From: Halorussus caseinilyticus
GTDB lineage: Archaea; Halobacteriota; Halobacteria; Halobacteriales; Haladaptataceae
NCBI RefSeq assembly: GCF_029338395.1
Contig: NZ_CP119809.1
Location: forward strand, 2,542,001-2,606,000
Direction: 5' to 3'
Length of the DNA: 64,000 nucleotides
In this document: piece after piece, positions 8,113-17,272 of the stretch
Numbering within the stretch: the stretch's first letter is position 1
Layout of the letters: each line of letters starts with the position of its first letter
Program-made: the position numbers and the translations under genes
The notes under the pieces: generated by a model
Told to the model about the DNA's origin: nothing
Database searches by the model: none
What the model saw: only the letters and a program-made list of their open reading frames with translations

Positions 8113-9234
8113 ATGCGGATTCTTCGCGTCGCACAGAAGGTGTATCCCGACGTTCCCGGTGGCGGCCCGTACCACGTCCACGCGATGAGCCGAGACCAAG
8201 CCGCGATGGGCCACGACGTGACGGTGCTGACCGTCGCCGCCGACGACAAGCCCAGACGGGAGGAACGCGACGGCTACACGCTCGTTCGCCGGTCGCCGAC
8301 CGCCGAACTCCTCGGCAACGAGATGTCGGCGGGCGTCGGCCGGTTCCTCGCCCGGACCGACGACTACGACGTGGTTCACGCCCACTCGCACCTGTACTTC
8401 TCGACCAACCTCGCGGCGGTGAAGCGACGACTCGGCGACACTCCATTGGCAATCACGAATCACGGTCTCTACTCCCAGAACGCCCCGGAGTGGCTCTTCG
8501 ACGCCTACCTCCGGACGGTCGGCCGGTGGACGTTCGACGCCGCGGACGTGGTGTTCTGCTACACCGGCGAGGACAGGGCGCGCGTCCGGGAGTTCGGCGT
8601 GAAAACCGACATCGAAGTCGTTGCGAACGGCATCGACCAGACCCGGTTCACTCCCGAGGGACCGGGCCACGACGGGATAGCCGCCGACGGGCCGGTGGTG
8701 CTGTTCGTCGGCCGGTTGGTGGACGGCAAGCGCCCGGCGGACGCAATCGAGGCGTTCGCGGGCGTCCGCGACGACCATCCCGACGCCGAACTCTACCTCT
8801 GTGGCGACGGGCCGCTTCGTAATGACCTTCGTACGCGCGCGACGGCCCTCGGCGTCGCCGACGCCGTGACGTTCCTCGGCCACCTCTCGTACGACGAGAT
8901 GCCGACGGTCTACCGGTCGGCGGACGTGCTGGTCCTTCCGAGTCGCGCGGAGGGGCTTCCCCGGACCGTCCTCGAATCGCTCGCGTCGGCGACCCCGGCA
9001 GTCACGAGCGACTTAGAGCAGGTTGCGCCGGTCGTGGAGGGGGCCGGAAAGACGTTCCCGGTCGGCGACGTGAGCGCGTTCGCGGACGCGCTCGACGCCC
9101 TGCTCTCGGACCCCGAACTGGCGAGGGCGCTCGGCGAGGCGGGCCGGGAGTCGGTAGACCGGCGATTCACGTGGGACCGGACCGTCGAGGAGACGACAGA
9201 CGCGATGGTGCGCCTCGCGAACCTAAAGGACTAA
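8113..9234 (+). CDS. Family 4-type glycosyltransferase (GT-B)
   Basis: This 373-residue cytoplasmic or membrane-associated transferase adds a sugar to the growing lipid-linked glycan. The acceptor-side N-terminal half begins MRILRVAQKVYPDVPGGGPY with the glycine-rich loop of GT4 enzymes. The donor-side half contains VVLFVGRLVDGKRP, YLCGDGP, VTFLGHLSYDEMP and the signature PSRAEGLPRTVLESLASATP with the conserved glutamates. No membrane helix is visible. It lies 51 bases downstream of the sugar-phosphate transferase and may act early in assembly. Donor and linkage cannot be read from sequence. Confidence 0.88.
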   Translation: MRILRVAQKVYPDVPGGGPYHVHAMSRDQAAMGHDVTVLTVAADDKPRREERDGYTLVRRSPTAELLGNEMSAGVGRFLARTDDYDVVHAHSHLYFSTNLAAVKRRLGDTPLAITNHGLYSQNAPEWLFDAYLRTVGRWTFDAADVVFCYTGEDRARVREFGVKTDIEVVANGIDQTRFTPEGPGHDGIAADGPVVLFVGRLVDGKRPADAIEAFAGVRDDHPDAELYLCGDGPLRNDLRTRATALGVADAVTFLGHLSYDEMPTVYRSADVLVLPSRAEGLPRTVLESLASATPAVTSDLEQVAPVVEGAGKTFPVGDVSAFADALDALLSDPELARALGEAGRESVDRRFTWDRTVEETTDAMVRLANLKD

Positions 9235-9259
9235 CTTCGACCGGCGTCCGATTCGACGT

Positions 9260-9433
9260 ATGGACGTAGTTCGGCGAGTGATACGGGGACTCGTCGCCGC
9301 CGCGGTAGTTCTCAGCACCGTCCGGGTCGCGCTCGCCGACCTCAACGCCGCCGTGAAGTTCCTGAGTTTCGCGGCCCTGTTTTTGCTCACCGTCGTCGTC
9401 GCGTCTCCGTTCACCGAACCGCCTTCGGAGTGA
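9260..9433 (+). CDS. Small two-helix membrane protein
   Basis: A 57-residue frame starts with ATG 25 bases after the glycosyltransferase stop and ends at a TGA. The product begins MDVVRRVIRGLVAAAVVLST. It has two hydrophobic stretches (about residues 9-26 and 34-50), a positively charged N-terminus and an acidic C-terminus, as in a real small membrane protein. The wobble-position GC bias matches the neighbours. No family is recognised. It is co-directional with the upstream glycosyltransferases and convergent with the next gene. Confidence 0.6.
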   Translation: MDVVRRVIRGLVAAAVVLSTVRVALADLNAAVKFLSFAALFLLTVVVASPFTEPPSE

Positions 9434-9457
9434 CCGCCGTCAGAACGTCAGTCGCCG

Positions 9458-10603
9458 TCAACGCGACTCTCCCCGGAGCGCCCGCCAGTGGCGCTCGACG
9501 ACGGGTGACGCGAACACGACCAGCAGGAACACGAACGGAACCCGGTGTCTGACGGTCGTCCCGAAGTTCGAGTCGATGAGACCGTAGCCGACGACGCCGC
9601 CGAGATACGCCGTGAGCAGGAGCGCCGAGACTCGCTGGTCGGTGTCGCACGCCGCCAGCGACCGGTACGCCGCGATTGCGAGGACCAGCAACACCGGGAG
9701 TTCGAGCGCGGCCAGCAGGTCGAACGCGGAGTCGACGTGGAGCGGAAACGGGGCGAACTGAAAGTAGACGGCCCGAACCGGCGCGAGGACCAGCACGTCG
9801 GCCCACGAGACGTACGAGAGACCGTCGAGGTACACCGCTCCGCCCACCGACCGGCGTTCGAGAACTCGATTGAGGTAGGCCAGCGGGAACTCGCGGGCGA
9901 ACAGCAGAAACCCGGTCACGCTCGCCGGGGAGACGGCCACCGTCAGCGACGCGAACGAAACGTCCCGGCGACCCACGGCGTCAAGAACCCACGCCACCCC
10001 CGCGGCGACGCTCCCGACGACGACGAGAAGCGCGAGTTCCGGACGGAGAGTCGAGAGGAGCGCCACCAGCGGAACCGCGACCACCGCGTGCCAGTGCCGG
10101 GAGGCGACGAACACGTCGGTCACGAGTCTGAGCGCGACGAAAAACAGGAGCGTCGAGAGCGCGTCCCGCATCGGGAGCGTCGAGAACAGGAACGCGAGCG
10201 GAGCGAACAGCACCAGCGCGGCCACCCCGTCGGTCGAATCGACGGCCGAGGGGTAGAGTCGCCGGGCCAGCGCGACGACCGGAATCGGGGTGAGGACCGC
10301 CAGCAGTCCGTTGACGACCGAGAGGGTCGTCGGCGTACTGCCGAAGACGACGTACAGGATGCCCTGAAACGCCGAAAACGCGTTCACGCTGGCGTAGGTC
10401 GAGGGGACCGACCCGGACGCGATTGCGGTCGCGGCCGCGTGAAATCGGTGTACGTCCCACCGGTAGGGGAGCGCCGGGACGACCAGCGCCAGCGCGAGGT
10501 GGCCCGCGAGCGCGGTCGTCGCCAACGCTCGGTACGCCCGACTCCGGGACCAGACCGCGAGCGCGAAGAGTAACAGGACGCTCGACACCGTTGCGAACAG
10601 CAT
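9458..10603 (-). CDS. Polytopic membrane protein, GT-C or polymerase-like
   Basis: This 381-residue protein has about ten hydrophobic helices and short loops. Possible functional residues are the charged first loop YRWDVHRFH and the late loop SNFGTTVRHRVPF, which resembles the end of haloarchaeal proteins annotated as family 39-type glycosyltransferases or O-antigen-polymerase-like. A conserved arginine (STLRPELALL) lies mid-protein. In a glycan cluster it could be a polyprenyl-phosphate-sugar-dependent transferase or a glycan ligase/polymerase; sequence alone does not decide. It follows the AsnB-like gene on the same strand, 55 bases downstream, suggesting one transcript. Confidence 0.7.
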   Translation of the reverse strand: MLFATVSSVLLLFALAVWSRSRAYRALATTALAGHLALALVVPALPYRWDVHRFHAAATAIASGSVPSTYASVNAFSAFQGILYVVFGSTPTTLSVVNGLLAVLTPIPVVALARRLYPSAVDSTDGVAALVLFAPLAFLFSTLPMRDALSTLLFFVALRLVTDVFVASRHWHAVVAVPLVALLSTLRPELALLVVVGSVAAGVAWVLDAVGRRDVSFASLTVAVSPASVTGFLLFAREFPLAYLNRVLERRSVGGAVYLDGLSYVSWADVLVLAPVRAVYFQFAPFPLHVDSAFDLLAALELPVLLVLAIAAYRSLAACDTDQRVSALLLTAYLGGVVGYGLIDSNFGTTVRHRVPFVFLLVVFASPVVERHWRALRGESR

Positions 10604-10658
10604 CTGACATGAAGGTGTCGGAAAGGGACCATATACGCACCGTTTTCGGGCGTCGGGG

Positions 10659-12560
10659 TCACTCGCTCAGGACGCCGCGGGCGCGCATCCGGTCCAGCCA
10701 CCGGGCGAACACGTAGACGCTCCAGAGGAACCGGGTGTGGTCGCGCGCGCCGTGGACGTGTTCCTCGAAAACGTCGAGAACCGCCCGCGCGTCGAACAGG
10801 TCGGTTTCGACCGTCTCGACCGTCCGTCGGAACTCGGCGGCGAAGTCGCGTTTCAGCCACTCGCCGATTGGCACGTCGAAGCCTCGCTTGGGTCGGTCGA
10901 GAATCGAGTCCGGAAGCACGTCGGCGAACGCGCGCTTCAGGACGCGCTTGCGGTCGCTCGCGGTAATCTTGTACTCGGTCGGCAGGCCCATCGCGTACTC
11001 CACGACGCCGGTGTCGAGGAAGGGGACCCGGACCTCCAGCGAGTTGTACATGCTCGCGCGGTCCACCTTCCGGAGCATCTGGTTGGGCAGGGAGTGAAAC
11101 GTATCGACGGCCTGCATCCGGGCGAGGGGGTCGCGTCTCGCCCGCGGTAGAAACGACTCGGCTTCGGCGTGGCGTTCGGCGAGGTCCGCTCGGCCGGACG
11201 CGACCGGGTTCGCGGCGTCGAACGCGCCGGTCGTCCGGTCGTCGGGGAGTCGAATCCACTCGAAGTGACGGTCGGGGACCGACTCGACGCCGCCGCGGAC
11301 GAACTTCTGGGCTTTCCGGGCGACTTCCCCGAGGTCGTTTCCGCGCGAGGCGGGCAGGCGGTCCACCGCGGGTTCGACCACCCGACTCCGGACCGGGCCG
11401 GGAATCGCCCGGTAGTACCGCGAGAAGTACTCGCCGCGGTACTTCTCGTACCCGGCGAACAGTTCGTCCGCGCCGTCGCCCGAGAGCGCGACTTTCACCT
11501 CGTCGCTGGTCTCGCGCGAGACGACGTAGGTCGGCAGAAGCGACGGGTCGGCGAACGGTTCGCCAATCGCGTCTACCACCTCCGGGACGACTTCCCGAAC
11601 GTCCGCGGGCGAGACGGTGAACTCGCGGTGGCGGGTGTCGTGGTAGTCGGCGACTTCGCGGGCGGCCCGCGACTCGTCGAACAGCGCCTCGTCGAACCCG
11701 ACCGTGAACGTCCGGACCGGCGTCTCGGACAGCGAGGCCATCGTTCCGACCACGACGCTGGAGTCGATGCCGCCGCTGAGGAAGGCCCCCAGCGGTACGT
11801 CGCTCACGAGTCTGCGCTCTACGGCCGCTTCGACGCGGGAGCGCAACTCGGTCGCGGCCGCGTCCAGCGAGGGCGGCGACTCCGGCGAGACCGACGGCGC
11901 GTAGAATCGCTCGCGGCGCATCCCCTCCGAGGTGAGTATCGCCATCGCCCCCGGACGGAGTTTCCGCACGTTCCGGAAGGGAGTGTGGGGCGCGGGGACG
12001 AACCCGAACGCGAAGTACCGGGCCATCGCGGTCCGGTCGAGACCGCCGGGTTCGACCCCGCTTTCGAGGACCGCCGGAATCTCGGACCCGAACGCGAACC
12101 GGCCTTCGTCGTCGGAGGCCACGACGAGCGGTTTGATTCCCATCCGGTCGCGCGCGAGGACGAGTCGCCCGCGGTCGGCGTCCCAGAGCGCGAACGCGAA
12201 CATGCCGTCCAGACGCTCTACGAGTTCGAGACCCTCCTCCTCGTAGAGGTGGACCAGCACCTCGGTGTCGGTGTCCGTCTCGAACCGATGACCCCTGCTC
12301 CGTAGGGACTCCCGAATCGACCGGTAGTTGTAGAGTTCGCCGTTGAACACGACGGCGACCGACCCGTCCTCGTTGAAAATCGGCTGTCGGCCGCTTTCGA
12401 GACCGATGACGCTGAGGCGGCGGTGGGCGAACCCGACCGGTCCGTCGCGGTAGACGCCCCTGTCGTCGGGTCCGCGATGCGTCTGGCAGTCGTTCATCCG
12501 GCGGAGAAGTTCCTCGTCGGGGGCGTCGGTCGGGTCGAAGACGCCAGCGATGCCACACAT
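10659..12560 (-). CDS. asnB: Glutamine-dependent asparagine synthase-like amidotransferase (first copy)
   Basis: This 633-residue AsnB-family protein starts MCGIAGVF, so the N-terminal nucleophile Cys2 of the glutaminase domain is present. RGPDDRG and FNGELYNY follow. The synthetase domain has the PPi-loop SGGIDSS at residues 262-268 and a second ATP-site motif LSGDGADELFAGY. Ammonia from glutamine would be used to amidate an adenylated carboxylate. In surface-polysaccharide clusters such enzymes amidate uronic acids (for example WbpS in Pseudomonas), so a sugar carboxylate is a likely target here, next to a UDP-glucose dehydrogenase. Free asparagine synthesis remains possible. It is divergent from the next glycosyltransferase. 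Confidence 0.9.
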   Translation of the reverse strand: MCGIAGVFDPTDAPDEELLRRMNDCQTHRGPDDRGVYRDGPVGFAHRRLSVIGLESGRQPIFNEDGSVAVVFNGELYNYRSIRESLRSRGHRFETDTDTEVLVHLYEEEGLELVERLDGMFAFALWDADRGRLVLARDRMGIKPLVVASDDEGRFAFGSEIPAVLESGVEPGGLDRTAMARYFAFGFVPAPHTPFRNVRKLRPGAMAILTSEGMRRERFYAPSVSPESPPSLDAAATELRSRVEAAVERRLVSDVPLGAFLSGGIDSSVVVGTMASLSETPVRTFTVGFDEALFDESRAAREVADYHDTRHREFTVSPADVREVVPEVVDAIGEPFADPSLLPTYVVSRETSDEVKVALSGDGADELFAGYEKYRGEYFSRYYRAIPGPVRSRVVEPAVDRLPASRGNDLGEVARKAQKFVRGGVESVPDRHFEWIRLPDDRTTGAFDAANPVASGRADLAERHAEAESFLPRARRDPLARMQAVDTFHSLPNQMLRKVDRASMYNSLEVRVPFLDTGVVEYAMGLPTEYKITASDRKRVLKRAFADVLPDSILDRPKRGFDVPIGEWLKRDFAAEFRRTVETVETDLFDARAVLDVFEEHVHGARDHTRFLWSVYVFARWLDRMRARGVLSE

Positions 12561-12668
12561 AATCGAGCGGTCCGAACCTGTGTTCGGGTGGTAGCCGCCT
12601 CGGAATAGCTGTTTCGCTTCGTAGCCCCGGCCGAGTCCGGCGACGGGTCTCTCGTCGCCGCGGGAGGA

Positions 12669-12704
12669 GTCGCCGAGACGACCGCTGGCGGTCGTCTCGG
12701 CGAC
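12669..12704 (+). repeat. Perfect long inverted repeat (hairpin)
   Basis: Two 17-base arms, GTCGCCGAGACGACCGC and its exact reverse complement, are separated by only TG. The hairpin sits between the divergent AsnB-like and glycosyltransferase genes, about 110 bases upstream of the AsnB-like ATG. It is too GC-rich and distant to be an ordinary intrinsic terminator of either gene. Confidence 0.75.
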
Positions 12705-12792
12705 GGCTATAGATGGTTAAATATTGCTAAAAGAAATGTTTTCCTTTCTTTAAGGGATGGATACGTTGGGTGAAGAACGGCCGACCCGAAGG

Positions 12793-12820
12793 GGAGTCGT
12801 TTTAGGGGTCGGACGACTCC
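12793..12820 (+). promoter_or_regulatory. Inverted repeat around a TATA-like box
   Basis: GGAGTCGT at 12793-12800 and ACGACTCC at 12813-12820 flank TTTAGGGG, about 19 to 46 bases before the ATG at 12839. A dimeric regulator could bind across the promoter of the glycosyltransferase gene. The evidence is only the symmetry and position. Confidence 0.4.
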
Positions 12821-12838
12821 ACCCGGACGAGACCGCTC

Positions 12839-13939
12839 ATGTCGGAGACCGAGGTCTGGTATCTCATCGGAACCTTGGCAGTCGGAGGCACAGAGCGCAC
12901 GCTGGTCGATTTGGTCAACGGTCTCGACCGGTCGCGGTTCGACCCGACGGTCTGGACGATAGCCGACCCCGGACCGCTCGCGTCGGACCTCGACGACGAC
13001 GTGACGCTCCGCTCGCTCGACGCCACCGGCAAGCACGACGTTCGCGCCCCGGTTCGGTTCGTCCGGGCGCTCCGGTCGGAGCGCCCGGACGTACTCCAGT
13101 CGTTCCTGTTTTTCGACAACATGCTCGCTCGACTCGCGGGTGCGTTCGCCCCCGGCGTGACCGTCGTCACCGGCGTCCGAGAGGTCCCCGAGAACCCTCG
13201 GCCCCTCCGGAGCGCGGTCCGACGCCTCACGCTCGCGCTGTCGGACCGAATCGTCTCGAACTCGGCGGCGGGCGCGCGCTTCGTCACCGACCGCGGGGCG
13301 AGCGACGGCGACGTGGACGTGATTCGGAACGGCCGGGACCTGAGCGTCTACGGGTCGGCGACTGCCTCCGAGGACCTCCGGGCCGAACTCGGCGTCCCGG
13401 CGGACGCGCCGCTGGTCGGAACCGTCGGCCGGTTGGTCGAGCGGAAGGGCCACCACGACCTGCTCGACGCGTGGCCCACGGTCCGGGAGTCCCACCCCGA
13501 CGCCCACCTCGTCGTCGTCGGCGACGGTCCCGAGCGCGATGCCCTCGAACGCCGCGCCCGGCGACTCGCCTGCGAGGAGTCGGTCCACCTGCCGGGGACC
13601 CGCGACGACGTGCCGGAACTGCTCGACGCCTTCGACCTGTTCGCGTTCCCCTCCCACTACGAGGGATTACCGGGCGCGCTCCTCGAAGCGATGGCGGCCG
13701 GACTCCCAATCGTCACGACGCCGGTGGACGGGAACGCGGAGCTAGTTCTCGACGGCCGGAGCGGGCGACACGTCCCGGTCCGGAGTCCCGAAGCGCTCGC
13801 CGGGGAAATCGCCGACCTGCTCTCGAACCCCGAGGACGCCGCCGAACTTGGAGCGGGTGCCCGACGACGCGCCGAATCCGAGTTCGCCCTCGACGCGATG
13901 GTCTCGCAGTTCGAGGACCTGTACGACGACCTCGGCTAA
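12839..13939 (+). CDS. Family 4-type glycosyltransferase (GT-B)
   Basis: This 366-residue transferase starts at an ATG preceded by a TATA-like box. The first half ends at about residue 160 with VIRNGRDLSVYG. The donor half shows LVGTVGRLVERKGHHDLL, VVVGDGPERDALE, VHLPGTRDDVPELL and the GT4 signature FPSHYEGLPGALLEAMAAGLP. The early TLAVGGTERTLVDL is the glycine-rich acceptor loop. It is alone on its strand between two AsnB-like genes and overlaps the end of the downstream one by four bases, tail to tail. It is probably one of the glycan-assembly transferases; the donor is unknown. Confidence 0.87.
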   Translation: MSETEVWYLIGTLAVGGTERTLVDLVNGLDRSRFDPTVWTIADPGPLASDLDDDVTLRSLDATGKHDVRAPVRFVRALRSERPDVLQSFLFFDNMLARLAGAFAPGVTVVTGVREVPENPRPLRSAVRRLTLALSDRIVSNSAAGARFVTDRGASDGDVDVIRNGRDLSVYGSATASEDLRAELGVPADAPLVGTVGRLVERKGHHDLLDAWPTVRESHPDAHLVVVGDGPERDALERRARRLACEESVHLPGTRDDVPELLDAFDLFAFPSHYEGLPGALLEAMAAGLPIVTTPVDGNAELVLDGRSGRHVPVRSPEALAGEIADLLSNPEDAAELGAGARRRAESEFALDAMVSQFEDLYDDLG

Positions 13940-15789
13940 CCGTCGATGAACCGCTCGTACCACTGTTCGAGCATCACGAGGTCCCAGAGCCGATAGCCGT
14001 GGTCTTCGCTCCCCCGGACGTGTTCGTCGAGCGTCACCCGGAGTCCGTCCGGGTCGAAGGCGGGTCGCGCCCCGAGACTGTCGAGGTTGTCGCGGGCGAA
14101 CTCCCGGAGTTCCCCGCGGAACCACTCGTTTATCGGGACGCCGAACCCCTGTTTCGACCGAGTGAGAACCTTCTCGGGCAGGAGGTCCTCGAACGCGCGC
14201 TTGAGAATCCACTTGCCCTCGCCGCGCCGCCACTTGTACTTCGAGGGGATGCGGGCGGCGAACTCCACGACTTCGTGGTCGAGGAACGGCGACCGAACTT
14301 CCAGCGAGTGGGCCATGCTCGCCCGGTCTACTTTCACCAGCAGGTCGTCGGGGAGGTAGGTCTGCAAATCGACGTGCGTCACCCGGTCGAGGCGCGTCGG
14401 GCCGTCAGAGCGTGCGAACGCGTCCCGCAACTGGGCGAGTTCGTCGTCGGGAACCGGGCCGTCCCACACCCGTTCGAGTTGTTCGCCGGTGGCGTGACAG
14501 ATGAAACGGGAGTACTGTTCGACCGGGTCGCCGTTGGCGATTTCGAGCGTCCGCCGGGCGAGGTGCGCGTGGCGTTGCTCGCGGACGGGTCTCGGCATCG
14601 ACCGAAGCGTCTTCGCCCCGAGTCGTCGGACCGGCCGCGGTATCTGTCTCGCCAGCGACACCACGCGGTCCCACGTGTACCGGTCGTAGCCCGCGAAGTT
14701 CTCGTCGCCCGCGTCACCCGTGAGCGCCACCGTGATGTCCTCGGAGGCGACCTGCGAGACGTAGTAGGTCGGGAGCGCCGAGGGGTCGCCGAAGGGCATC
14801 TCGTACTGGTCGATAATCTCGGGAAGCACGTCCATCGAATCGGGCGTCACCTCGTACTCGTGGTGGTCGGTGCCGTAGGCGTCGGCGACTTCGCGGGCGA
14901 ACTCCAGTTCGTCGTAGGCCTCCTTGTCGAACCCGATTGAGTAGGTTCCGATGGGGTCGTCGGCCACGTCGTCCATGAGCGCGGCGACCACCGACGAGTC
15001 GATGCCCCCCGAGAGAAAGACGCCCACGGGCACGTCGCTGCGCATCCGGAGTCGCGTGGCTTCCCGGAGTCGGTCCCGAAGTTCGTCGGCGAGTCGGGAC
15101 GGAGACTTCGAGGACTGGTTTCGGTACGAGAGACTCCAGTACCGGTCTCTGGTCGTGCCCCCCTCCGAGACCACCGCGTACTCGCCGGGCGCGAGTCGTT
15201 CGATGCCCCGAAAGCCCGTCTTCGGCGTGGGGACGTACTGGTAGTTGAGATACGACCGAATCGCGTCGTGGTCGGGCCGGGCCGACACGTCGTCGTCGGC
15301 GAGTATCGCCTTGATGCTCGACGCGAACCAGAAGCCGTCGTCGGTGTCCCGATAGAACAGCGGTTTCTGGCCGAGACGGTCGCGCGCCAGAAAGAGGCGC
15401 TCCGCTCGCTCGTCCCAGATGGCGAACGCGAACATCCCGCGGAGATACTGGAGGCAGTCGGTGCCGTACTCCTCGTAGAGATGCAGGAGGACTTCGGTGT
15501 CGGTCTCGGACCGAAACGAGTAGTCGTCTACCCGGTCGCGTAACTCCTTGTAGTTGTAAATCTCGCCGTTGAACACGATATGGACGGTCCCGTCGCCGTT
15601 CGCCATCGGTTGGCGTCCGGCCTCGCTCAGGTCGAGGATGCTCAACCGGCGGTGAGCGAGCAGTGCGGGACCCGACGCGTAGACGCCCTCCGCGTCCGGA
15701 CCCCGGTGGTCCATACACTCGTTCATCGCCTCCGCGAGCCCGGGGTCGGGGCGACCGTCGAACGAAATCTTTCCGCCGATTCCACACAT
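13936..15789 (-). CDS. asnB: Glutamine-dependent asparagine synthase-like amidotransferase (second copy)
   Basis: This 617-residue AsnB-family protein begins MCGIGGKISF with nucleophile Cys2, then RGPDAEGVY and FNGEIYNYKEL. The synthetase domain holds LSGGIDSS (serine 260 onward) and LTGDAGDENFAGYDRY. The second motif differs from the first copy (DAGDENFAG against DGADELFAG), so the two belong to different subfamilies and are not a recent duplication. The gene is last in a minus-strand run with a glycosyltransferase, a zinc-ribbon gene and RmlA, which supports a role in sugar amidation. Asparagine production cannot be excluded. Confidence 0.9.
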   Translation of the reverse strand: MCGIGGKISFDGRPDPGLAEAMNECMDHRGPDAEGVYASGPALLAHRRLSILDLSEAGRQPMANGDGTVHIVFNGEIYNYKELRDRVDDYSFRSETDTEVLLHLYEEYGTDCLQYLRGMFAFAIWDERAERLFLARDRLGQKPLFYRDTDDGFWFASSIKAILADDDVSARPDHDAIRSYLNYQYVPTPKTGFRGIERLAPGEYAVVSEGGTTRDRYWSLSYRNQSSKSPSRLADELRDRLREATRLRMRSDVPVGVFLSGGIDSSVVAALMDDVADDPIGTYSIGFDKEAYDELEFAREVADAYGTDHHEYEVTPDSMDVLPEIIDQYEMPFGDPSALPTYYVSQVASEDITVALTGDAGDENFAGYDRYTWDRVVSLARQIPRPVRRLGAKTLRSMPRPVREQRHAHLARRTLEIANGDPVEQYSRFICHATGEQLERVWDGPVPDDELAQLRDAFARSDGPTRLDRVTHVDLQTYLPDDLLVKVDRASMAHSLEVRSPFLDHEVVEFAARIPSKYKWRRGEGKWILKRAFEDLLPEKVLTRSKQGFGVPINEWFRGELREFARDNLDSLGARPAFDPDGLRVTLDEHVRGSEDHGYRLWDLVMLEQWYERFIDG

Positions 15790-15837
15790 GAGTTCTATCC
15801 CGGTAGTTCAGGGCAACCCCTCTTACCTTTGCTCATT

Positions 15838-16998
15838 TTACAACTCCCCGCGGAGGGCCGCCTCGTACTGGTCGGTGACCTGTTCGATACTGTGGTTCTC
15901 CACGAAGTACTCGTAGGCGTTGGTCAGATACCGACGACGACGTTCGTCGTCTCGAACGAGTTCCCCGAGTCGTTCGGCCATCTCGTCTACGGACCCGTCG
16001 GCGCAGTAGCCGATGTCGTTTTCCCGGAGGATGTCGTTGGGGTCGACGTTCAGACTGACCACCGCGGTTCGATTCGCCCACGACTGGAGGAACGTGTTCG
16101 GGAAGCCTTCGTCGGTCGAGGTGTTGAGGAACACGTCCGCACGAGCGAAGTACTCGTCCACGTTCTCGTAGGGAACGAACCCCTCGAACCGGACGTTCTC
16201 GGTCTCGTTCGCGGCCGCTTCGAACGAGTCGTACAGGTCGGGCGATTCCGACGCTCGGCCGCCGACCACGACGAACTCCGCGTCCGGAATCTCGGCCGCC
16301 AACTCCAACACGACTTCGGGTTGTTTCCACTCGCGCAACGTGGCGACCCAGAGTACCTTCGTCGGAGCATCGTCCGACCGGTCCGTCCGTGAGTCGGGGT
16401 CGCGGCCCGAGTCGCCGCCCGACTCCGGGTCGGGATAGCCGTTCCAGACGAGCGAGACGTTCGTTCCGGGGAAGCGTTCGCGGGCACGAGTGTACTGGAA
16501 GTCGTTTTGAGCGACGAGTACGTCCGCGGACCCGAGCGCCTTCTGCATCAGTCCCCAGTAGACCGCGTTGTCGCTCAGCGAACCGTCGAAGACCATGGGG
16601 TCGTCGGTGAGTTCGCTGTCGTGAGCGAAGTTGTAGACGAACCGGGTGTCCGTGACCGAACAGTACGCCGCGACCGGAAAGATGTCGAGGTTCGGAACCC
16701 GAGCGTAGACCGCATCGGGACCTATCTCCGAGAGCGTTCGGAGCGTGGAAGCAACGCGGGCCGGGAGACGAACCGGAAGGCTCCTGTCGGAGTGTTCGTC
16801 TTTCAGAACGACGCGGACGCCGTTTACCGCGGTCGCTTCTTTGAACGGCGCGTCGTTCTCGACGAAGGTGACTTCGTGACCGCGGTCGGCGAGTTCCTCG
16901 GCGATGAGCGCCTGCTGGAGTTGGGAACCGCCGACGTTTCCCTCGTGCCCTCCCGTGAGCATATCGTACGCGTTGAGCGAAAGGAAGGCGACGTGCAT
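15838..16998 (-). CDS. Family 4-type glycosyltransferase (GT-B)
   Basis: This 386-residue transferase has the GT-B layout. The N-terminal GGHEGNVGGSQLQQALIAEE is an acceptor-side loop. The donor domain includes KVLWVATLREWKQPEVVLEL, FVVVGGRASES, VRFEGFVPYENVDEYFARAD and the signature NTSTDEGFPNTFLQSWANR with the nucleotide-binding glutamate. There is no membrane segment. It lies 48 bases upstream of the second AsnB-like gene and downstream of the zinc-ribbon gene, so all are probably co-transcribed. Codon bias is slightly less GC-rich than at 0-15 kb, marking the approach to the variable segment. Confidence 0.87.
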   Translation of the reverse strand: MHVAFLSLNAYDMLTGGHEGNVGGSQLQQALIAEELADRGHEVTFVENDAPFKEATAVNGVRVVLKDEHSDRSLPVRLPARVASTLRTLSEIGPDAVYARVPNLDIFPVAAYCSVTDTRFVYNFAHDSELTDDPMVFDGSLSDNAVYWGLMQKALGSADVLVAQNDFQYTRARERFPGTNVSLVWNGYPDPESGGDSGRDPDSRTDRSDDAPTKVLWVATLREWKQPEVVLELAAEIPDAEFVVVGGRASESPDLYDSFEAAANETENVRFEGFVPYENVDEYFARADVFLNTSTDEGFPNTFLQSWANRTAVVSLNVDPNDILRENDIGYCADGSVDEMAERLGELVRDDERRRRYLTNAYEYFVENHSIEQVTDQYEAALRGEL

Positions 16999-17087
16999 AC
17001 TGGACGACTGTCAGGAAGTGTAGTTAGGTGTGTCGATAAGCGCTAGCAACGAACGTAGCTACTCCCCGAACACCGCCGCGCGACTCT

Positions 17088-17270
17088 CTACTCGACCCGG
17101 TAGTCGGTCCGGTTTTCGACGTAGTGGTCTTGCACAGCTTCGGGGAGGTCCTCGAATCGAAGGACCGATTCACAGCCGTTACCGGGACATTTCATGACTC
17201 GGTTCGACTCGAGGACGTTCGCCGCGACGACGGTGCGACAAACCGGGCAGGTAAGGGTTTCGATGCGCAT
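17088..17270 (-). CDS. Small zinc-ribbon protein
   Basis: The 60-residue product has two cysteine pairs, LTCPVC at residues 6-11 and MKCPGNGC further on, as expected for one zinc ribbon, and an acidic tail ending DYRVE. The start codon lies two bases after the RmlA stop, so the two are tightly linked and probably translated together. The function is unknown. Its place between RmlA and a glycosyltransferase suggests a service or regulatory role for the glycan operon, but small zinc ribbons are common in haloarchaea and the link may be loose. Confidence 0.75.
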   Translation of the reverse strand: MRIETLTCPVCRTVVAANVLESNRVMKCPGNGCESVLRFEDLPEAVQDHYVENRTDYRVE

Positions 17271-17272
17271 TG

